Origin: Pseudomonas sp. S31
Lineage (GTDB): Bacteria > Pseudomonadota > Gammaproteobacteria > Pseudomonadales > Pseudomonadaceae
Reading direction: 5' to 3'
DNA length: 64,000 bases
Assembly (NCBI RefSeq): GCF_016648105.1
Contig: NZ_JACVVE010000015.1
Coordinates: forward strand, 62,001-126,000
A program made the position numbers and the translations under genes. Below the pieces are notes generated by a model. That model saw only the letters and a program-made list of their open reading frames with translations. It had not been told where the DNA came from and did no database searches. This document shows, in pieces, positions 7,990 to 19,894 of the stretch (position 1 is its first letter; each line of letters opens with the position of its first letter).

Positions 7990-10980
7990 TTATCCTTGGA
8001 TTTGAAAATTTTTCGTCACCGGTATCGTTTTCGAGAATCCCTGGTTGGGTGCGTAGGTTATACTCAAGGTGATGCGTGACTTGCTCGCGATTCGTTGCTT
8101 GAAGTTGAGTGCTATGCCGTATGCTGTAAGGTGGCAGGTGGGTTCTAGGTTTAAAGATGTAAATGAATTGTTTTTATCATAAATGCCAAATTCTGCATGC
8201 CATTCACTTTCCCCAATCACAAATTCTCGCAGTAGTATGGTGAGCTCAACAGTAGGTGTAGAGGTAGTGATCTCGGTATGTGTCACGCTAGCCCAGTTGG
8301 TTGAGATCCATGTGTCGCTGTCTTTCCATCCGGTTGTAGCGGTTTTTAAACCAATTGACTTGGCTTCAGTGCCCGTGAGCAAGATGGGTGTATAATATTC
8401 GTTGTACCAATTACTGATCTCTTCAGTCACCGTCGAGTACCCCGGAAGCTTTGCATCGGAGTGCAAGATTAGGCCCTCATGTATTTCGCCATCATTATTG
8501 CGATTGCCAAACTCGCCTCTGGCTGTCCACAGTTCCAGCGGCGTGTGAATGCGCTCGTTTGCTTTTGAGTATGCGTAAAAGCCCGCTGCTATCAATAGGC
8601 CTCCGATCAGTATGACTCCTGCAGCCGCCAGCCCTGCGAAGGATATTGCGGTTGTGATCGCTGATAAAGACAAACTGGCCTGAAGAACCAGGGCGGAACC
8701 GATAGCTGTTGAAACGCCTGCAAGTTTTGTATAGTTGGCAGCGATGGGGTCTCCAAGTCTTTTCTGACGTGACGATTTCAGAAGGTCTGATGAGAGCCCC
8801 AAAAGGATGGTTAAATATCCAGTTGTGGATATGAATAATTTGCTCGCGAACATTTCCATGAGATTGCGGGTAAACGCTAGGCCGGGTGCGGATGGACTTA
8901 GACGCAGCAGTAAAGCCCTTTGCGCCGTTCTGGCGCTGACCAATGCTCCGGCGGTAGCACCGATTACGCCAAAGATTGATGAGGCAAAGCCAGTGATGGA
9001 CTCAGGCGACTGGCTGGTTTGTAGGCTCTGATACGCAGCTTGCAGTGAGATGATGTTGAACCAGAGTACCGCAGAGTTAAGGCCGGCCCCCGCCCCAGAG
9101 CTCAGCAGACCAAGAAATTTAGGTTTCATGGTAGAAGTGGTGATCATTTCGAGCGTAACCGTCCGGCTTCCGCTGATGCGCAGTTGCTTCATCTCCTCAA
9201 TCCGGGCCATTCCGCTTTTCAAATAACGGTCTACTTCTTGGCTAAACGGATTGTCACGAATCAGTTGATCAGTCACGTTGTAGCGAGCCGCCAACAGCCC
9301 CAGCGCTTTCTCCGCATTCGCCTCCTGAGCGGCCATCAGTACTTGCTGGCGAAGCGTATTACTCGCGCTCCATCGGGTTTCCCCACGCATGCGTTTCAGT
9401 ACCACGGTGGTCACTGTCTGAGCTGTCAGGTCCGTGATGCCGGCTGTCGCGGGGAAGCGTCCGGCCAGACCTTGGATGACATTGTCACTTCCCCCCAGCA
9501 AGGTACCGACCGCATCCGCCTTGTCCTTGAACGGATTGAACGGCGCCAGCGCCGTATAGAGTGGGCTGTCATGCTGATCGAGCCACCTCTCCAGGCGCTT
9601 CAGGCGACGGTCGTGTTCTTCGGTACCTTGCGCAGGTTGGCTCATCGGGTGGATCAACAACGCCAGAGACATCTCCAGCCCTCGGGCGGAGATGGAGTCA
9701 TCGCGGTCGTAGCAGGCCAGCGCTGCTGCCAGGCTGTAGGGATCGTCGAGATGCGAATCCTCGGCAGTCGCCAGCCAGATGTCATGATCGTTGCTGGCTT
9801 GCAAGGCGTCCTCGCGCAGGGCGGCGATGCGTTGTTCCAGCTCGTCGCGTTCAGAGAGAAATTGCAGGTACTTGGGGATATCCATTCGCTGCGCGAGGCG
9901 CGCACCGTTCTCGGAGTAGTCCTCGTGGGTCAGCGCCCGGAAGCGGGCTTCGGCTTCGGACCATTGGGCGCCTCCCTCACGAAGTCGGAGAAGTTGGGCA
10001 ACATTTTCGGGTGGGGAGGACTTGCTCGGATAGAGGCTTTCGAGGGTCTTGTTCAACAGCGCACCGATCAGGTTGCGATGGTGAAAATCGTGGCTTTCGC
10101 GGCTGATGCGTTCGGCATCCAACTGATAACACCCCGGCACGTCGGCTTGTTCAGAGCCTTGTGCCGGCTTGGTGTATTCCAGTTGTTCGGCGGGCATCAG
10201 GTCACGCATTTGATGCTGATACGCCGAAACGGAGAGGCTCAAGTCCAACGCCATGCCTTCGGTATCACTCAACGCCACCACGGCAGGGATCTTCGGCTGG
10301 GTAATGGGATAGTGCCGCGCCATGGCGGTCAGCCTGCCGATGGGCAGAACCTCATGGATCGGGTTGCTGCTCCAGGTCAGCGACATGCGTTGGTCGAGGG
10401 GCTTCAAGTCCTCGACCCAAGTCGTCACGGCACTCATGGGCAAGACATGGGGTTGGGAGGAGGGCGCCTGGTTGCTGGCCACGAGTTCAGTCATGTCGAG
10501 CTGGCGCATGTGGCGCTTGCGTAGCGTCAGCGAACCGGTGATGCGGGCGGTCATTGCGTTGGTCCACAGATGCGGGCTGTAGGCGATCCAGACCTCCTTG
10601 GCGGTGTCCTCGCGGGTGTCGGCCCAGACCCAGGCCGTGCTGTAGCCAGCCAGGTAGCGATTTCGCTGGTGGTAATTATCGAGGCCTTTGTAGCGGAGCT
10701 CCTTGTACTGGCCTTTGCCATCGTGCTCGTGAATGACCAGTTTTTCGCCGCGGGTACCTTTCATGTACACGTAGACGTAGCCCGGACGCAACGTACGCAA
10801 GGTGTAGGCGGAATGTTGAAGAGGGGCGAAGCCTCTCTCCAAGTCGAAACCGGAATCTGCATAGCGACAGTGCGCCCCACCTGCCGGGCGCGGCACGATG
10901 GCATAGCGAATGGGAAAGATCGGTACGCGAGCACTGCAGGGAGGATCGGAAGTGGCGCTGCTGACGCAAGCATCGTTCAT
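7990..10980 (-). CDS. VasX-like MIX-type type VI secretion effector with C-terminal membrane helices
   Basis: A 996-residue protein. The N-terminus has the VasX/BTH_I2691-type opening ([13 protein letters not shown], residues ~20-32) followed by a MIX-like motif [11 protein letters not shown] at 63-73 (pattern hRxGhhYhh), which marks type VI effectors. The middle is soluble and helical. Hydrophobic segments near residues 630-650, 665-682, 715-733 and 748-802 form a colicin-like membrane-insertion region, followed by a ~190-residue tail. A pore-forming antibacterial role is inferred from similarity to VasX. The start is an ATG with AAGGAG upstream. The 3' third is AT-rich compared with the 5' part. 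No vgrG, hcp or chaperone gene is nearby, so it would be an orphan effector using an apparatus encoded elsewhere. Confidence 0.8.
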   Translation of the reverse strand: MNDACVSSATSDPPCSARVPIFPIRYAIVPRPAGGAHCRYADSGFDLERGFAPLQHSAYTLRTLRPGYVYVYMKGTRGEKLVIHEHDGKGQYKELRYKGLDNYHQRNRYLAGYSTAWVWADTREDTAKEVWIAYSPHLWTNAMTARITGSLTLRKRHMRQLDMTELVASNQAPSSQPHVLPMSAVTTWVEDLKPLDQRMSLTWSSNPIHEVLPIGRLTAMARHYPITQPKIPAVVALSDTEGMALDLSLSVSAYQHQMRDLMPAEQLEYTKPAQGSEQADVPGCYQLDAERISRESHDFHHRNLIGALLNKTLESLYPSKSSPPENVAQLLRLREGGAQWSEAEARFRALTHEDYSENGARLAQRMDIPKYLQFLSERDELEQRIAALREDALQASNDHDIWLATAEDSHLDDPYSLAAALACYDRDDSISARGLEMSLALLIHPMSQPAQGTEEHDRRLKRLERWLDQHDSPLYTALAPFNPFKDKADAVGTLLGGSDNVIQGLAGRFPATAGITDLTAQTVTTVVLKRMRGETRWSASNTLRQQVLMAAQEANAEKALGLLAARYNVTDQLIRDNPFSQEVDRYLKSGMARIEEMKQLRISGSRTVTLEMITTSTMKPKFLGLLSSGAGAGLNSAVLWFNIISLQAAYQSLQTSQSPESITGFASSIFGVIGATAGALVSARTAQRALLLRLSPSAPGLAFTRNLMEMFASKLFISTTGYLTILLGLSSDLLKSSRQKRLGDPIAANYTKLAGVSTAIGSALVLQASLSLSAITTAISFAGLAAAGVILIGGLLIAAGFYAYSKANERIHTPLELWTARGEFGNRNNDGEIHEGLILHSDAKLPGYSTVTEEISNWYNEYYTPILLTGTEAKSIGLKTATTGWKDSDTWISTNWASVTHTEITTSTPTVELTILLREFVIGESEWHAEFGIYDKNNSFTSLNLEPTCHLTAYGIALNFKQRIASKSRITLSITYAPNQGFSKTIPVTKNFQIQG

Positions 10981-11132
10981 AGTGGCTCCTTTACGTATGA
11001 ACTGGCGCTAAGGTGCGGGCCATTCACACTAACGAGGAACCGCTGCTCCGGCAGTCTGGGGGCGTCCTAAAAAACTGTAGGAAAAGTCGATTGTTAGATC
11101 GTGGGGCATCTCGGGGGCGAATCATGCCGCCA

Positions 11133-11492
11133 CTAGCGGTGCAGGGTCTTCTGCCTGAGGATATACACACTCACCAGCACCGCACTGGTCAGCATGAAGG
11201 CCCGTGCCCAAAACAGTGGCACCAGGTAGCACGACAGGCCGATGCTCGCCCACATCAGGCCGATGGCATAGACCTTGCCCTTGAGAGGAATGCCTTCACC
11301 GCTGAGGTAGTCGCGGATCCATGGCCCCAGCTTGGGGTGGTTGACCAACCAATGGTGAAAGCGTGGCGAACTGCGCGCGAAGCACGCTGCCGCCAACAGC
11401 AGGAACGGGGTGGTGGGCAGCACCGGCAGGAAGATCCCCACGACCCCCAACGCAACGCTGAGCCAGCCGATGGCCAGCAGCAGGTAGCGCAT
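11133..11492 (-). CDS. DUF454 (YbaN-like) inner-membrane protein
   Basis: A 119-residue membrane protein with the DUF454 signature GIFLPVLPTTPFLLLAA at residues ~18-35 and a central LVNHPKLGPWIRDY segment, followed by two more hydrophobic stretches. Length is typical of the family. No biochemical function is established. The start lies 6 nt after the stop of the YecA-like gene, so the two form an operon reading away from recQ. Confidence 0.85.
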   Translation of the reverse strand: MRYLLLAIGWLSVALGVVGIFLPVLPTTPFLLLAAACFARSSPRFHHWLVNHPKLGPWIRDYLSGEGIPLKGKVYAIGLMWASIGLSCYLVPLFWARAFMLTSAVLVSVYILRQKTLHR

Positions 11493-11498
11493 CGCGGC

Positions 11499-12086
11499 TC
11501 AGTGGTGGCGAGGCTTGAGCAGGGCCGGCTTCTCGTCTGGCGCGTGCAGCAGCAGGAACAGGGCGGTCAGTGCCTCGGGGATCTGCACGATCATGTCGTC
11601 CTGCAGGTTGGCGTTGCTGGCGATGTCGGCGAACTCCGGTTGCTCGTCGAACAGGCCCGAGCCGACCATGATCGGCAAGAGCATTTCGCTGACTTCTTCC
11701 TCGGCGTTCTCGAACCAGGCTTCTTCGCGCAGGAAAACGCCTTCCATGAAGCCGATGCACCAGCCGCGTAGGTCGGAATCGTCCGGCTCGTCGGTCAGGT
11801 CCAGGTCGCATGGCAGCTCGAATTCGTCGTCGCTGGCCAGTTGGCGGGCGATGTGCGCCTTGAGCGCGACCAGGGTGGCCTCGATCTCGGTGCGCTGGGC
11901 GTCGCTGGCGTAGTGCGGCTCCTCGGCGAACAGGGCGTCGATCCACTCGCGCTCGGGAACCTCCTCGGCGGTGATCGACAAGGCGGTCAGGTAGCCATGT
12001 GCGGCGACGTAGTCCAGCGCTTCTTCGTGCAGCTCATCGGCATCGAGGAAGGCTTGCAGGCGGGTCAGTTGCTCGGCGAAGGACAT
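11499..12086 (-). CDS. YecA/UPF0149 family protein
   Basis: A 195-residue acidic protein, almost wholly alpha-helical by composition. It has the family core DLRGWCIGFMEGVFLREEAW (~100-125) and a conserved ALTALFLLLHAP segment near the C-terminus. It lacks the C-terminal SEC-C zinc motif found in longer YecA proteins. The role in the cell is not known to me. It is divergent from recQ across a 246-nt spacer and leads the two-gene unit with the DUF454 gene. Confidence 0.8.
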   Translation of the reverse strand: MSFAEQLTRLQAFLDADELHEEALDYVAAHGYLTALSITAEEVPEREWIDALFAEEPHYASDAQRTEIEATLVALKAHIARQLASDDEFELPCDLDLTDEPDDSDLRGWCIGFMEGVFLREEAWFENAEEEVSEMLLPIMVGSGLFDEQPEFADIASNANLQDDMIVQIPEALTALFLLLHAPDEKPALLKPRHH

Positions 12087-12332
12087 TACAGGGCTACCTT
12101 GGGGAATAAACGATAGTGAATTCTAGCACCTTGCGGCGACAGCGGGGCAAAGGAACGTCTGTCAGCGCTGCGCACTGCGCGGCCCGTCACTACGGTATAC
12201 TCCGCGGTTTTTCATCCAGGGGCGTGTTTTGCCGCCCGTTGGCAAAAGCCGCTTACGCATTCGACGTGTGCGGGGCGGGTTTTTCGTCCAGCCTGTTGGT
12301 CCAGGATGGTACGGCGATTTTTGGAGTTGCAC

Positions 12333-14477
<2,145 letters not shown>

Positions 14478-14585
14478 TCGAGGGGCATATCGGTCAAGTG
14501 CTGATCTTTGTCATCCTTTTTGACGATTTTCAGTCCTGACCACGCCAGGTAGCCTTGCTTGATGAGTGCGGTCATGGTTAGCTGC

Positions 14586-14596
14586 CTAATAATTAG
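14586..14596. promoter_or_regulatory. Palindrome, candidate MarR-family operator
   Basis: CTAAT-A-ATTAG, a perfect 5-bp-arm inverted repeat 20 nt upstream of the MarR-type gene start. MarR/SlyA proteins commonly bind AT-rich palindromes in their own promoters; binding here is inference. Confidence 0.45.
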
Positions 14597-14616
14597 TTCT
14601 AGTCGATGAGTTTCCT

Positions 14617-15054
14617 ATGCCCCTGAACGACAACCAACACCGCTTCGGCATGCAACTGGCCCAGATGTCCCGGGGCTGGCGTGCCGAACTGGATCGCCGC
14701 CTGGCCGGGCTCAACCTGTCCCAGGCGCGCTGGCTGGTGTTGTTGCACCTGGCGCGTTTCGAAGAGCCGCCTACCCAACGTGAGCTGGCGCAGAGCGTGG
14801 GCGTCGAGGGGCCGACCCTTGCGCGCCTGCTCGACAGCCTGGAGAACCAGGGGCTGGTCAGGCGACTGGCGGTGGTGGAAGACCGCCGGGCCAAGAAGAT
14901 CGCCCTGTGTCCGCCGGCCAGGCCGCTGATCGAGCAGATCGAGACCATCGCCAATGCCCTGCGGCTTGAACTGTTCACCGGGATCGAGCAGGACGATCTG
15001 GATGTGTGCATGCGTGTGCATGCCAAGATTCTGGCCAATCTCGAGAAGGTGTGA
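14617..15054 (+). CDS. MarR/SlyA family transcriptional regulator
   Basis: A 145-residue winged-helix regulator. It has the SlyA-like opening (RFGMQLAQMSRGWRAELDRR), the recognition region LAQSVGVEGPTLARLLDSLE at ~55-75 and the wing VVEDRRAKKIAL at ~85-98. SlyA-type members respond to stress or aromatic ligands and usually repress their own gene; here the palindrome at 14586 fits such control. The ligand and target genes cannot be told from sequence. The protein ends 68 nt before the convergent patatin gene. Confidence 0.85.
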   Translation: MPLNDNQHRFGMQLAQMSRGWRAELDRRLAGLNLSQARWLVLLHLARFEEPPTQRELAQSVGVEGPTLARLLDSLENQGLVRRLAVVEDRRAKKIALCPPARPLIEQIETIANALRLELFTGIEQDDLDVCMRVHAKILANLEKV

Positions 15055-15121
15055 CGCGGCTGTCTGGGGGCGGTAGCGCCAACACAAGGAATGGATCAAC
15101 CCGCCCCCAAACACCACCCTT

Positions 15122-17308
15122 CTAGAACGTATGCCCAAGGTTCAGGTAAACCGCCTGCTCATGCGCGCTATTGGCCCCATAGCTTAGGTTCAGCGGCCCC
15201 AGCGGCGTCTCCATCCCCAGGAAGATACTCATCGCATTGATATAGCCACTGTCGAAGTCGTTGTCGTTGTTCCAGGCTCGCCCGCGTTCGAGCGACCCTC
15301 CGATATACAGCGGGAAGTCCAGCGGCACATAGGCCCGCGGCGTCAGCCGGCGGTAATAGACCAGCCGCAGCAGGCTGACGTTCTGCCCTGAGACCGAATC
15401 CTGGCGGAAGCCCGACAGCTCACGCGCCCCGCCGATGACGAAGCTCGAAGTGACCACCTCGGTGTCGTCCAGGGTGCGCCCGTAGCGCCCGCCCAGCACG
15501 AAGGTGTTCGGCCCACTGCTGATCGCCTTGTCCAGGTTCAGCAGCCACTGGCGATAGTCCTCGTCGGAGTCCAGCGACTTGTCGTACTTGCGCAAGGTCA
15601 GCCCGATGTCCTCGCCGCTGTGCGGGAAATACACGTTGTCCATCGTGTCGAACGAGTACTTGAGCTCGTAGAAGCCCTCGTTGAAGCTGACCTTCGGCAG
15701 GTCCTGGTCGCCGATGCGCACCTCGGCCTCGCCCCAGGCCTTGCCGGCACCCAGGCGCACCTCGCCATAGGTGCCGATCTGGCGGCCGAGGTTCAGGCCG
15801 AAACCATAGCGTTCCAGGCGATATTCGGCGATCGGGTCGTTGTCCAGTGTGGCTTCGATGTTCTGCGAGCTGAAGTCCAGGTAAGGCGCGATGAAATACC
15901 GCGAGCCCACGTCCAGCGGCTGGTAGAACTCGCTGTAAAGCTCCTGCTGGTCGCCGATCTGGGCGCGGGTCAGCCATTCGGCGCCCAGCTCGTTGATGCC
16001 GTTGACGCGGTAGCTGGCGCCGAGGTTGAAGGCGCTGTCGCCGCGCAGGTCGTCCGACAGGTTCAGGCCCAGGCGCAGGTAGTCGGTACCGCCGCGCTTG
16101 CCTCGCGCGGTGATCACCAGCGTGTTGTCGTCGCCCTTGTGCACCACCCGGTAATGCACTCTGTCGAAGTAGTCCAGGCCATAGAGGGTGCCCATGTCGG
16201 TCTGCAGGCGATCGAGCTCCAGGGGCTGGCCGATCGGCTGGCGGATGTAGTAGCGGATCACGTCGTCGCTGACCTTGGAGTCGTTCTCCACCTTGATCGC
16301 GGTGATAACCGGGGTGCGCTGGCGCGGTGAGCGTGCCACCGCAAGGCTGGCGTCGCCCTCGGGCTGGCGCAGGGCCGCCAGGCGTGGCTCGAGCAGTTGC
16401 GCGGCGCGGTAGCCGGCCTCGATCATGTCGCGGGCGCGGCCGAAGTCGGTCACGCCAAACGCCGCCAGCGGTGGCTGGATGAGAATGTCGTCGCGGTGCA
16501 GGCTGGCCAGTTGCTCCTCGGAATTGCGCCGGGTCATCAGGGTGATCGACTGGTTGAGCACATCCACCACGGTGGCCAGCTGCTTGCGATCACGCAGCGG
16601 CGAGCCGATGTCGACCACGATGGCCACGTCCACACCCATGTCGCGCGCTACGTCCAGCGGGATGTTGTCGACCATGCCGCCATCCACCAGCAGCCGGCCA
16701 TCGACTTCCACCGGGGCGAATACCGCAGGGATCGACATACTGGCGCGGATCACCTGGGGCAGGTGGCCGCGGTTGAACACCACCTTTTCGCCGCTGGCGA
16801 TGTCGGTGGCCACGGCGCGGAAGGGAATGGGCAGTTTGTCGAAGTCGCGGATGTCGGCGGTATGGGCCAGCTTGCTTTCCAGCAGCAGGGCCAGGTTCTG
16901 GCCCTGGATCACGCCCAGCGGCAGGCCCAGGCTGCCGTCGTCGCGAAAGCTGATCTTCTGCTTGACCAGGAAGTCGCGATCATCCTGCTTGCGCCGGAAG
17001 GGTACATCCTTGCGGGGTGGGGCATCCGACAGCGCCTGTTGCCAGTCCAGCGTGGTGGCGAGCTTTTCCAGTTCCTCGACGCTGTAGCCGGAGGCATACA
17101 GGCCGCCGATCACCGCGCCCATGCTGGTCCCGGCAATGGCGTCGATACGTACGCCCTGTTGTTCCAGGGCCTTGAGCACGCCGATGTGGGCGAGCCCGCG
17201 GGCGGCGCCCCCGGACAGCACCAGGCCGACCTTGGGCCGGGTCGGTTCGGTGGCAAGCACCGTGCAGGTGGTGAGCATCAGCAACAGGCAGAACAGCAGA
17301 CGACGCAT
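15122..17308 (-). CDS. plpD: Patatin-like phospholipase fused to an outer-membrane barrel (PlpD-type, type Vd autotransporter)
   Basis: A 728-residue secreted lipase. A signal peptide (residues ~1-20) is followed by a patatin domain with oxyanion loop SGGAARG (32-38), nucleophile elbow GTSMG with Ser62, and the catalytic-Asp motif DGGMVDN. A single POTRA-like segment (~320-400) follows, then an Omp85-type 16-strand barrel ending in ...YLNLGHTF with a terminal Phe. This layout equals P. aeruginosa PlpD, a class A1 phospholipase. The frame could begin at a TTG at 17320, but ATG 17308 gives the clean signal peptide. It stands alone, with convergent and divergent neighbours. Confidence 0.9.
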   Translation of the reverse strand: MRRLLFCLLLMLTTCTVLATEPTRPKVGLVLSGGAARGLAHIGVLKALEQQGVRIDAIAGTSMGAVIGGLYASGYSVEELEKLATTLDWQQALSDAPPRKDVPFRRKQDDRDFLVKQKISFRDDGSLGLPLGVIQGQNLALLLESKLAHTADIRDFDKLPIPFRAVATDIASGEKVVFNRGHLPQVIRASMSIPAVFAPVEVDGRLLVDGGMVDNIPLDVARDMGVDVAIVVDIGSPLRDRKQLATVVDVLNQSITLMTRRNSEEQLASLHRDDILIQPPLAAFGVTDFGRARDMIEAGYRAAQLLEPRLAALRQPEGDASLAVARSPRQRTPVITAIKVENDSKVSDDVIRYYIRQPIGQPLELDRLQTDMGTLYGLDYFDRVHYRVVHKGDDNTLVITARGKRGGTDYLRLGLNLSDDLRGDSAFNLGASYRVNGINELGAEWLTRAQIGDQQELYSEFYQPLDVGSRYFIAPYLDFSSQNIEATLDNDPIAEYRLERYGFGLNLGRQIGTYGEVRLGAGKAWGEAEVRIGDQDLPKVSFNEGFYELKYSFDTMDNVYFPHSGEDIGLTLRKYDKSLDSDEDYRQWLLNLDKAISSGPNTFVLGGRYGRTLDDTEVVTSSFVIGGARELSGFRQDSVSGQNVSLLRLVYYRRLTPRAYVPLDFPLYIGGSLERGRAWNNDNDFDSGYINAMSIFLGMETPLGPLNLSYGANSAHEQAVYLNLGHTF

Positions 17309-17375
17309 CGTGAGTCTCAAACCGAAGGCTAAAGACCGCTAGTATAAGCGGCCACTCAACCGGAGACCCGCGACC

Positions 17376-17657
17376 ATGTCCGATGCCAAGCCAGAAATTG
17401 TCATTACCTACTGCACCCAGTGCCAGTGGCTGCTGCGTGCCGCCTGGCTGGCCCAGGAACTGCTCAGCACCTTCTGCGACGACCTTGGCCGGGTTGCCCT
17501 GGAACCTGGGACGGGGGGCGTTTTCAGGATCACCTGCAATGGCGTGCAGATCTGGGAGCGCAAGGCCGATGGTGGGTTCCCCGAGGCCAAGCAGCTCAAG
17601 CAGCGTGTGCGTGACCAGATCGACCCGCAGCGCGACCTGGGCCACAACGATCGCTGA
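17376..17657 (+). CDS. SelT/SelW/SelH family thioredoxin-like protein (Cys form)
   Basis: A 93-residue Rdx-type protein. The redox motif CTQC lies at residues 13-16 (C-x2-C, with Cys where the animal proteins have selenocysteine), followed by WLLRAAWLAQELL. The C-terminal half has GGVFRITCNGVQIWERK and GGFPEAKQLKQRVRD, both typical of the family. The physiological partner is unknown. Its TGA stop directly abuts the TGA of the convergent EamA gene, leaving no intergenic DNA. Confidence 0.85.
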   Translation: MSDAKPEIVITYCTQCQWLLRAAWLAQELLSTFCDDLGRVALEPGTGGVFRITCNGVQIWERKADGGFPEAKQLKQRVRDQIDPQRDLGHNDR

Positions 17658-18548
17658 TCAGGCGCCCTGCGCCGCCTCGCGCTGGCGCGGTGGTTGTTCG
17701 GCGGCCAGGCGGCTGGACAGTACGATGGCGAAGATGATCAGCGCGCCACCGGCCAGCATGCGCAGAGTGGGCGTTTCATTGAATACCACCCAGGCCATGG
17801 CGATGCCGTAGACCGGCTCCATGCCGAACACCACGGCGGCGGTGCGAGCCTTGATCACGGCCAGGCTCGCGACGAACAGACTGTGCGCGACACCCGTGCA
17901 GAAAATGCCCAGCAGGGCGATCCACAGCCAGTCCACGGCCTTGACCTCGGCCATGCCCGGTGCGGAGAACGGCAGCAGGCACAGGCCCACCACCAGGTTC
18001 TGCCACAGCGCGGCCTGCACCGCCGGCAAGCGCCCGGAGCCTGCACGGTTGGTCAGCGACAACAGCGAGAACAGCAACCCCGACAACAGTGCCCAGAGCA
18101 GCCCGCCGGTGGCTTCGCTGGCCAGGTCGAACTGCGGCGTGACCAGCACCAGGCCGATGCTCACCAGCACGACCAGCAGCGCCTCGTTACGGCGAATGCG
18201 CTCGCGGAACAGCAGCCCTTCGAGGATCACCGTGAACGCGGGGAAGCTGGCGAAACCGAGGGTGGCGATGGCCACGCCGCCGACCTTGACCGCGATGAAG
18301 AAGCTCACCCAGTGCCCCGCCAGCAGCACGCCGCCCAGCAGCAGGCGGCGGATGTCCTGGCGCGTGAGCGGTTGCCAGGCCTGGCGCGCCAGCGTGGCGA
18401 ACAGACCCAGGGCGAGCACGGCGAAGGCGGCGCGGCCGAACACGATGTGGGTCGGGCTGGCGCTGCTGGCCAGTTTACCGAAGACGCCGGTGAGGCCGAA
18501 GAACAGCGCGCCGATATGCAGGGCGCCGAGGGCGGTGCGGTGGTTCAT
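17658..18548 (-). CDS. EamA/DMT superfamily transporter
   Basis: A 296-residue inner-membrane protein with ten predicted helices in two EamA repeats (e.g. GALHIGALFFGLTGVFGKLA at the start and VFGMEPVYGIAMAWVVF in the second half). The family exports amino acids, nucleosides or other metabolites; the substrate is not deducible. AAGGA lies 6 nt before the ATG. An AraC-type gene follows upstream on the same strand (18731-19498), separated by a REP pair, and is the likely regulator. Confidence 0.88.
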   Translation of the reverse strand: MNHRTALGALHIGALFFGLTGVFGKLASSASPTHIVFGRAAFAVLALGLFATLARQAWQPLTRQDIRRLLLGGVLLAGHWVSFFIAVKVGGVAIATLGFASFPAFTVILEGLLFRERIRRNEALLVVLVSIGLVLVTPQFDLASEATGGLLWALLSGLLFSLLSLTNRAGSGRLPAVQAALWQNLVVGLCLLPFSAPGMAEVKAVDWLWIALLGIFCTGVAHSLFVASLAVIKARTAAVVFGMEPVYGIAMAWVVFNETPTLRMLAGGALIIFAIVLSSRLAAEQPPRQREAAQGA

Positions 18549-18580
18549 GGTGGTCCTTCTGGGGTGGTATTTTTGCCAGC

Positions 18581-18682
18581 TGTGCCGGCCCTTTCGCGGG
18601 TAAATCGCAGCGGCGAACCGCCGCTCCTACAACGGGCAGCGATTCCTGTAGGAGCGGGTTTACCCGCGAAAGGGCCAGCACA
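18581..18682. repeat. Inverted pair of REP elements
   Basis: The left copy begins tgtgccggccctttcgcggg, and the right copy is its reverse complement apart from a ~16-nt insertion in the left copy (about 18604-18620). Lies between the EamA and AraC genes. Confidence 0.85.
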
Positions 18683-18730
18683 GGCGCAGTGTATCCCCAC
18701 AGGCGAACGACTTCTGTCGCGCACCTGGCG

Positions 18731-19498
18731 TCAGTTGTCGCCAGACTCGCGCCGCAGGGCCAAGGGCGAGCAACCGAACGCCCGCAACATCGCCGCGGAA
18801 AACGCGCTCTGCGAGCCGTACCCGACCTGCGCGGCGATCTCGCCCATCGGCAGGGTCGTGCCGGTCACCAGTTGCCGTGCCTTGAGCAGACGCCGCTGGC
18901 GGATGTAGTCCATCGGCGTCATTGCACACTCCGCGACGAAGCGTGCATGCAAGCGGGCGCTGGACAACCCGGCGATGCGCGCCAGGTCGGCCACCTGCAA
19001 CGGGTAGGCCGCGTGCTGCTCGATATGCGCATCGAAAGCGGCATAGGGCAGGCGTCGGCTGGGCGTGATGCTGGCCGAAGCGCTAGGGTTGAGGCTGGCC
19101 AGCAGCAACACCGCACCCTGGCGGGCAATCAGTGGATCATCCATGGGGCTTGCCGCCAGCCAATCCACCAGCTGTTGCTGGCGAGGGTCCAGCGCCAAAG
19201 GGCCGGGGCAGTCGAGCAGACGCCGGCTGGCATCGGCATGCTCGCCCAGTTGCTCGCGCAGCCAGGATTCGCTCGGTACGTCGAGCACCATGCAATGGCT
19301 ACCGGCATCGCTGCCGCAAGTGTGGTGTGCACCCGCCGGCACTACCAGCAGTCCTTGGCGGTCGAGCGAGGCGCCCTGGCCCTGCACTTCGAAATCCAGG
19401 CGGCCACGCAGCCCGAACACCAGTTGTGGGTGTTCGTGGCTATGGGCGATCAGGTCATGGCGGTAGTGGCGCAGGGAAAGGATCGGGCCGGTGTGCAT
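18731..19498 (-). CDS. AraC family transcriptional regulator with cupin sensor domain
   Basis: A 255-residue regulator: an N-terminal cupin-like domain (HSHEHPQLVFGLRGRLDFEV, residues ~15-40) and a C-terminal double HTH domain (PLQVADLARIAGLSSARLHARF and MGEIAAQVGYGSQSAFSAAMLRAFGCSPLALRR). I chose the ATG at 19498, preceded by GAGGA at 7 nt, rather than an upstream start 13 codons earlier. It probably controls the EamA exporter downstream on the same strand, as this pairing is common; the effector is unknown. Confidence 0.87.
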   Translation of the reverse strand: MHTGPILSLRHYRHDLIAHSHEHPQLVFGLRGRLDFEVQGQGASLDRQGLLVVPAGAHHTCGSDAGSHCMVLDVPSESWLREQLGEHADASRRLLDCPGPLALDPRQQQLVDWLAASPMDDPLIARQGAVLLLASLNPSASASITPSRRLPYAAFDAHIEQHAAYPLQVADLARIAGLSSARLHARFVAECAMTPMDYIRQRRLLKARQLVTGTTLPMGEIAAQVGYGSQSAFSAAMLRAFGCSPLALRRESGDN

Positions 19499-19559
19499 TG
19501 CAAGGTCCTCGCGGGGCAGGCGAGCATTGTGCCCCAATTTCCCCCAGCGCCGTGCACCC

Positions 19560-19871
19560 CTAAAGGCTGATGCGCCCCAGCAGGATGTCGCGAAACATCG
19601 CGAAATCGCCGATCAGACTGTACAGCGGGTGGGTGAAGGTGGCCGGGCGGTTCTTCTCGAAGAAGAAGTGCCCGATCCAGGCGAAGCCATAGCCGAACAC
19701 CGGCACGGCCAGCAGCAACAGCCATTTGCCGCTGCCGATCGTATAGGCCAGCAAGGCGATCACCAGGCTGGTGCCGACGAAGTGCAGGCGCCGGCAGGTC
19801 GGGTTGCTGTGCTCGCCCAGATAGTAGGGATAGAACTCGGCAAAACTGCGAAACTGCGCTGTGCTGGTCAT
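19560..19871 (-). CDS. DUF962 (Mpo1-like) membrane protein
   Basis: A 103-residue protein. Conserved family motifs: YLGEHSNPTCRRLHFVGTSL (residues ~17-37) and WIGHFFFEKNRPATF (~65-80), with hydrophobic segments between. The yeast member Mpo1 is a dioxygenase in fatty-acid alpha-oxidation using histidines in these motifs; the bacterial function is unproven. GGAG precedes the ATG, and a perfect 12-bp palindrome lies 12 nt upstream of it. Confidence 0.8.
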   Translation of the reverse strand: MTSTAQFRSFAEFYPYYLGEHSNPTCRRLHFVGTSLVIALLAYTIGSGKWLLLLAVPVFGYGFAWIGHFFFEKNRPATFTHPLYSLIGDFAMFRDILLGRISL

Positions 19872-19882
19872 GGCATCGCTCC

Positions 19883-19894
19883 AGTGTTAACACT
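19883..19894. promoter_or_regulatory. 12-bp perfect palindrome AGTGTTAACACT
   Basis: Sits 12 nt upstream of the DUF962 start and about 130 nt upstream of the AraC-type gene at 20024, overlapping the likely control region of both. Candidate repressor site of unknown owner. Confidence 0.35.

Noticed and set aside
9184..10524. 446-codon plus-strand frame opposite the type VI effector
   Set aside because: Lies inside the effector gene, which has a good start, MIX motif and linked immunity gene.
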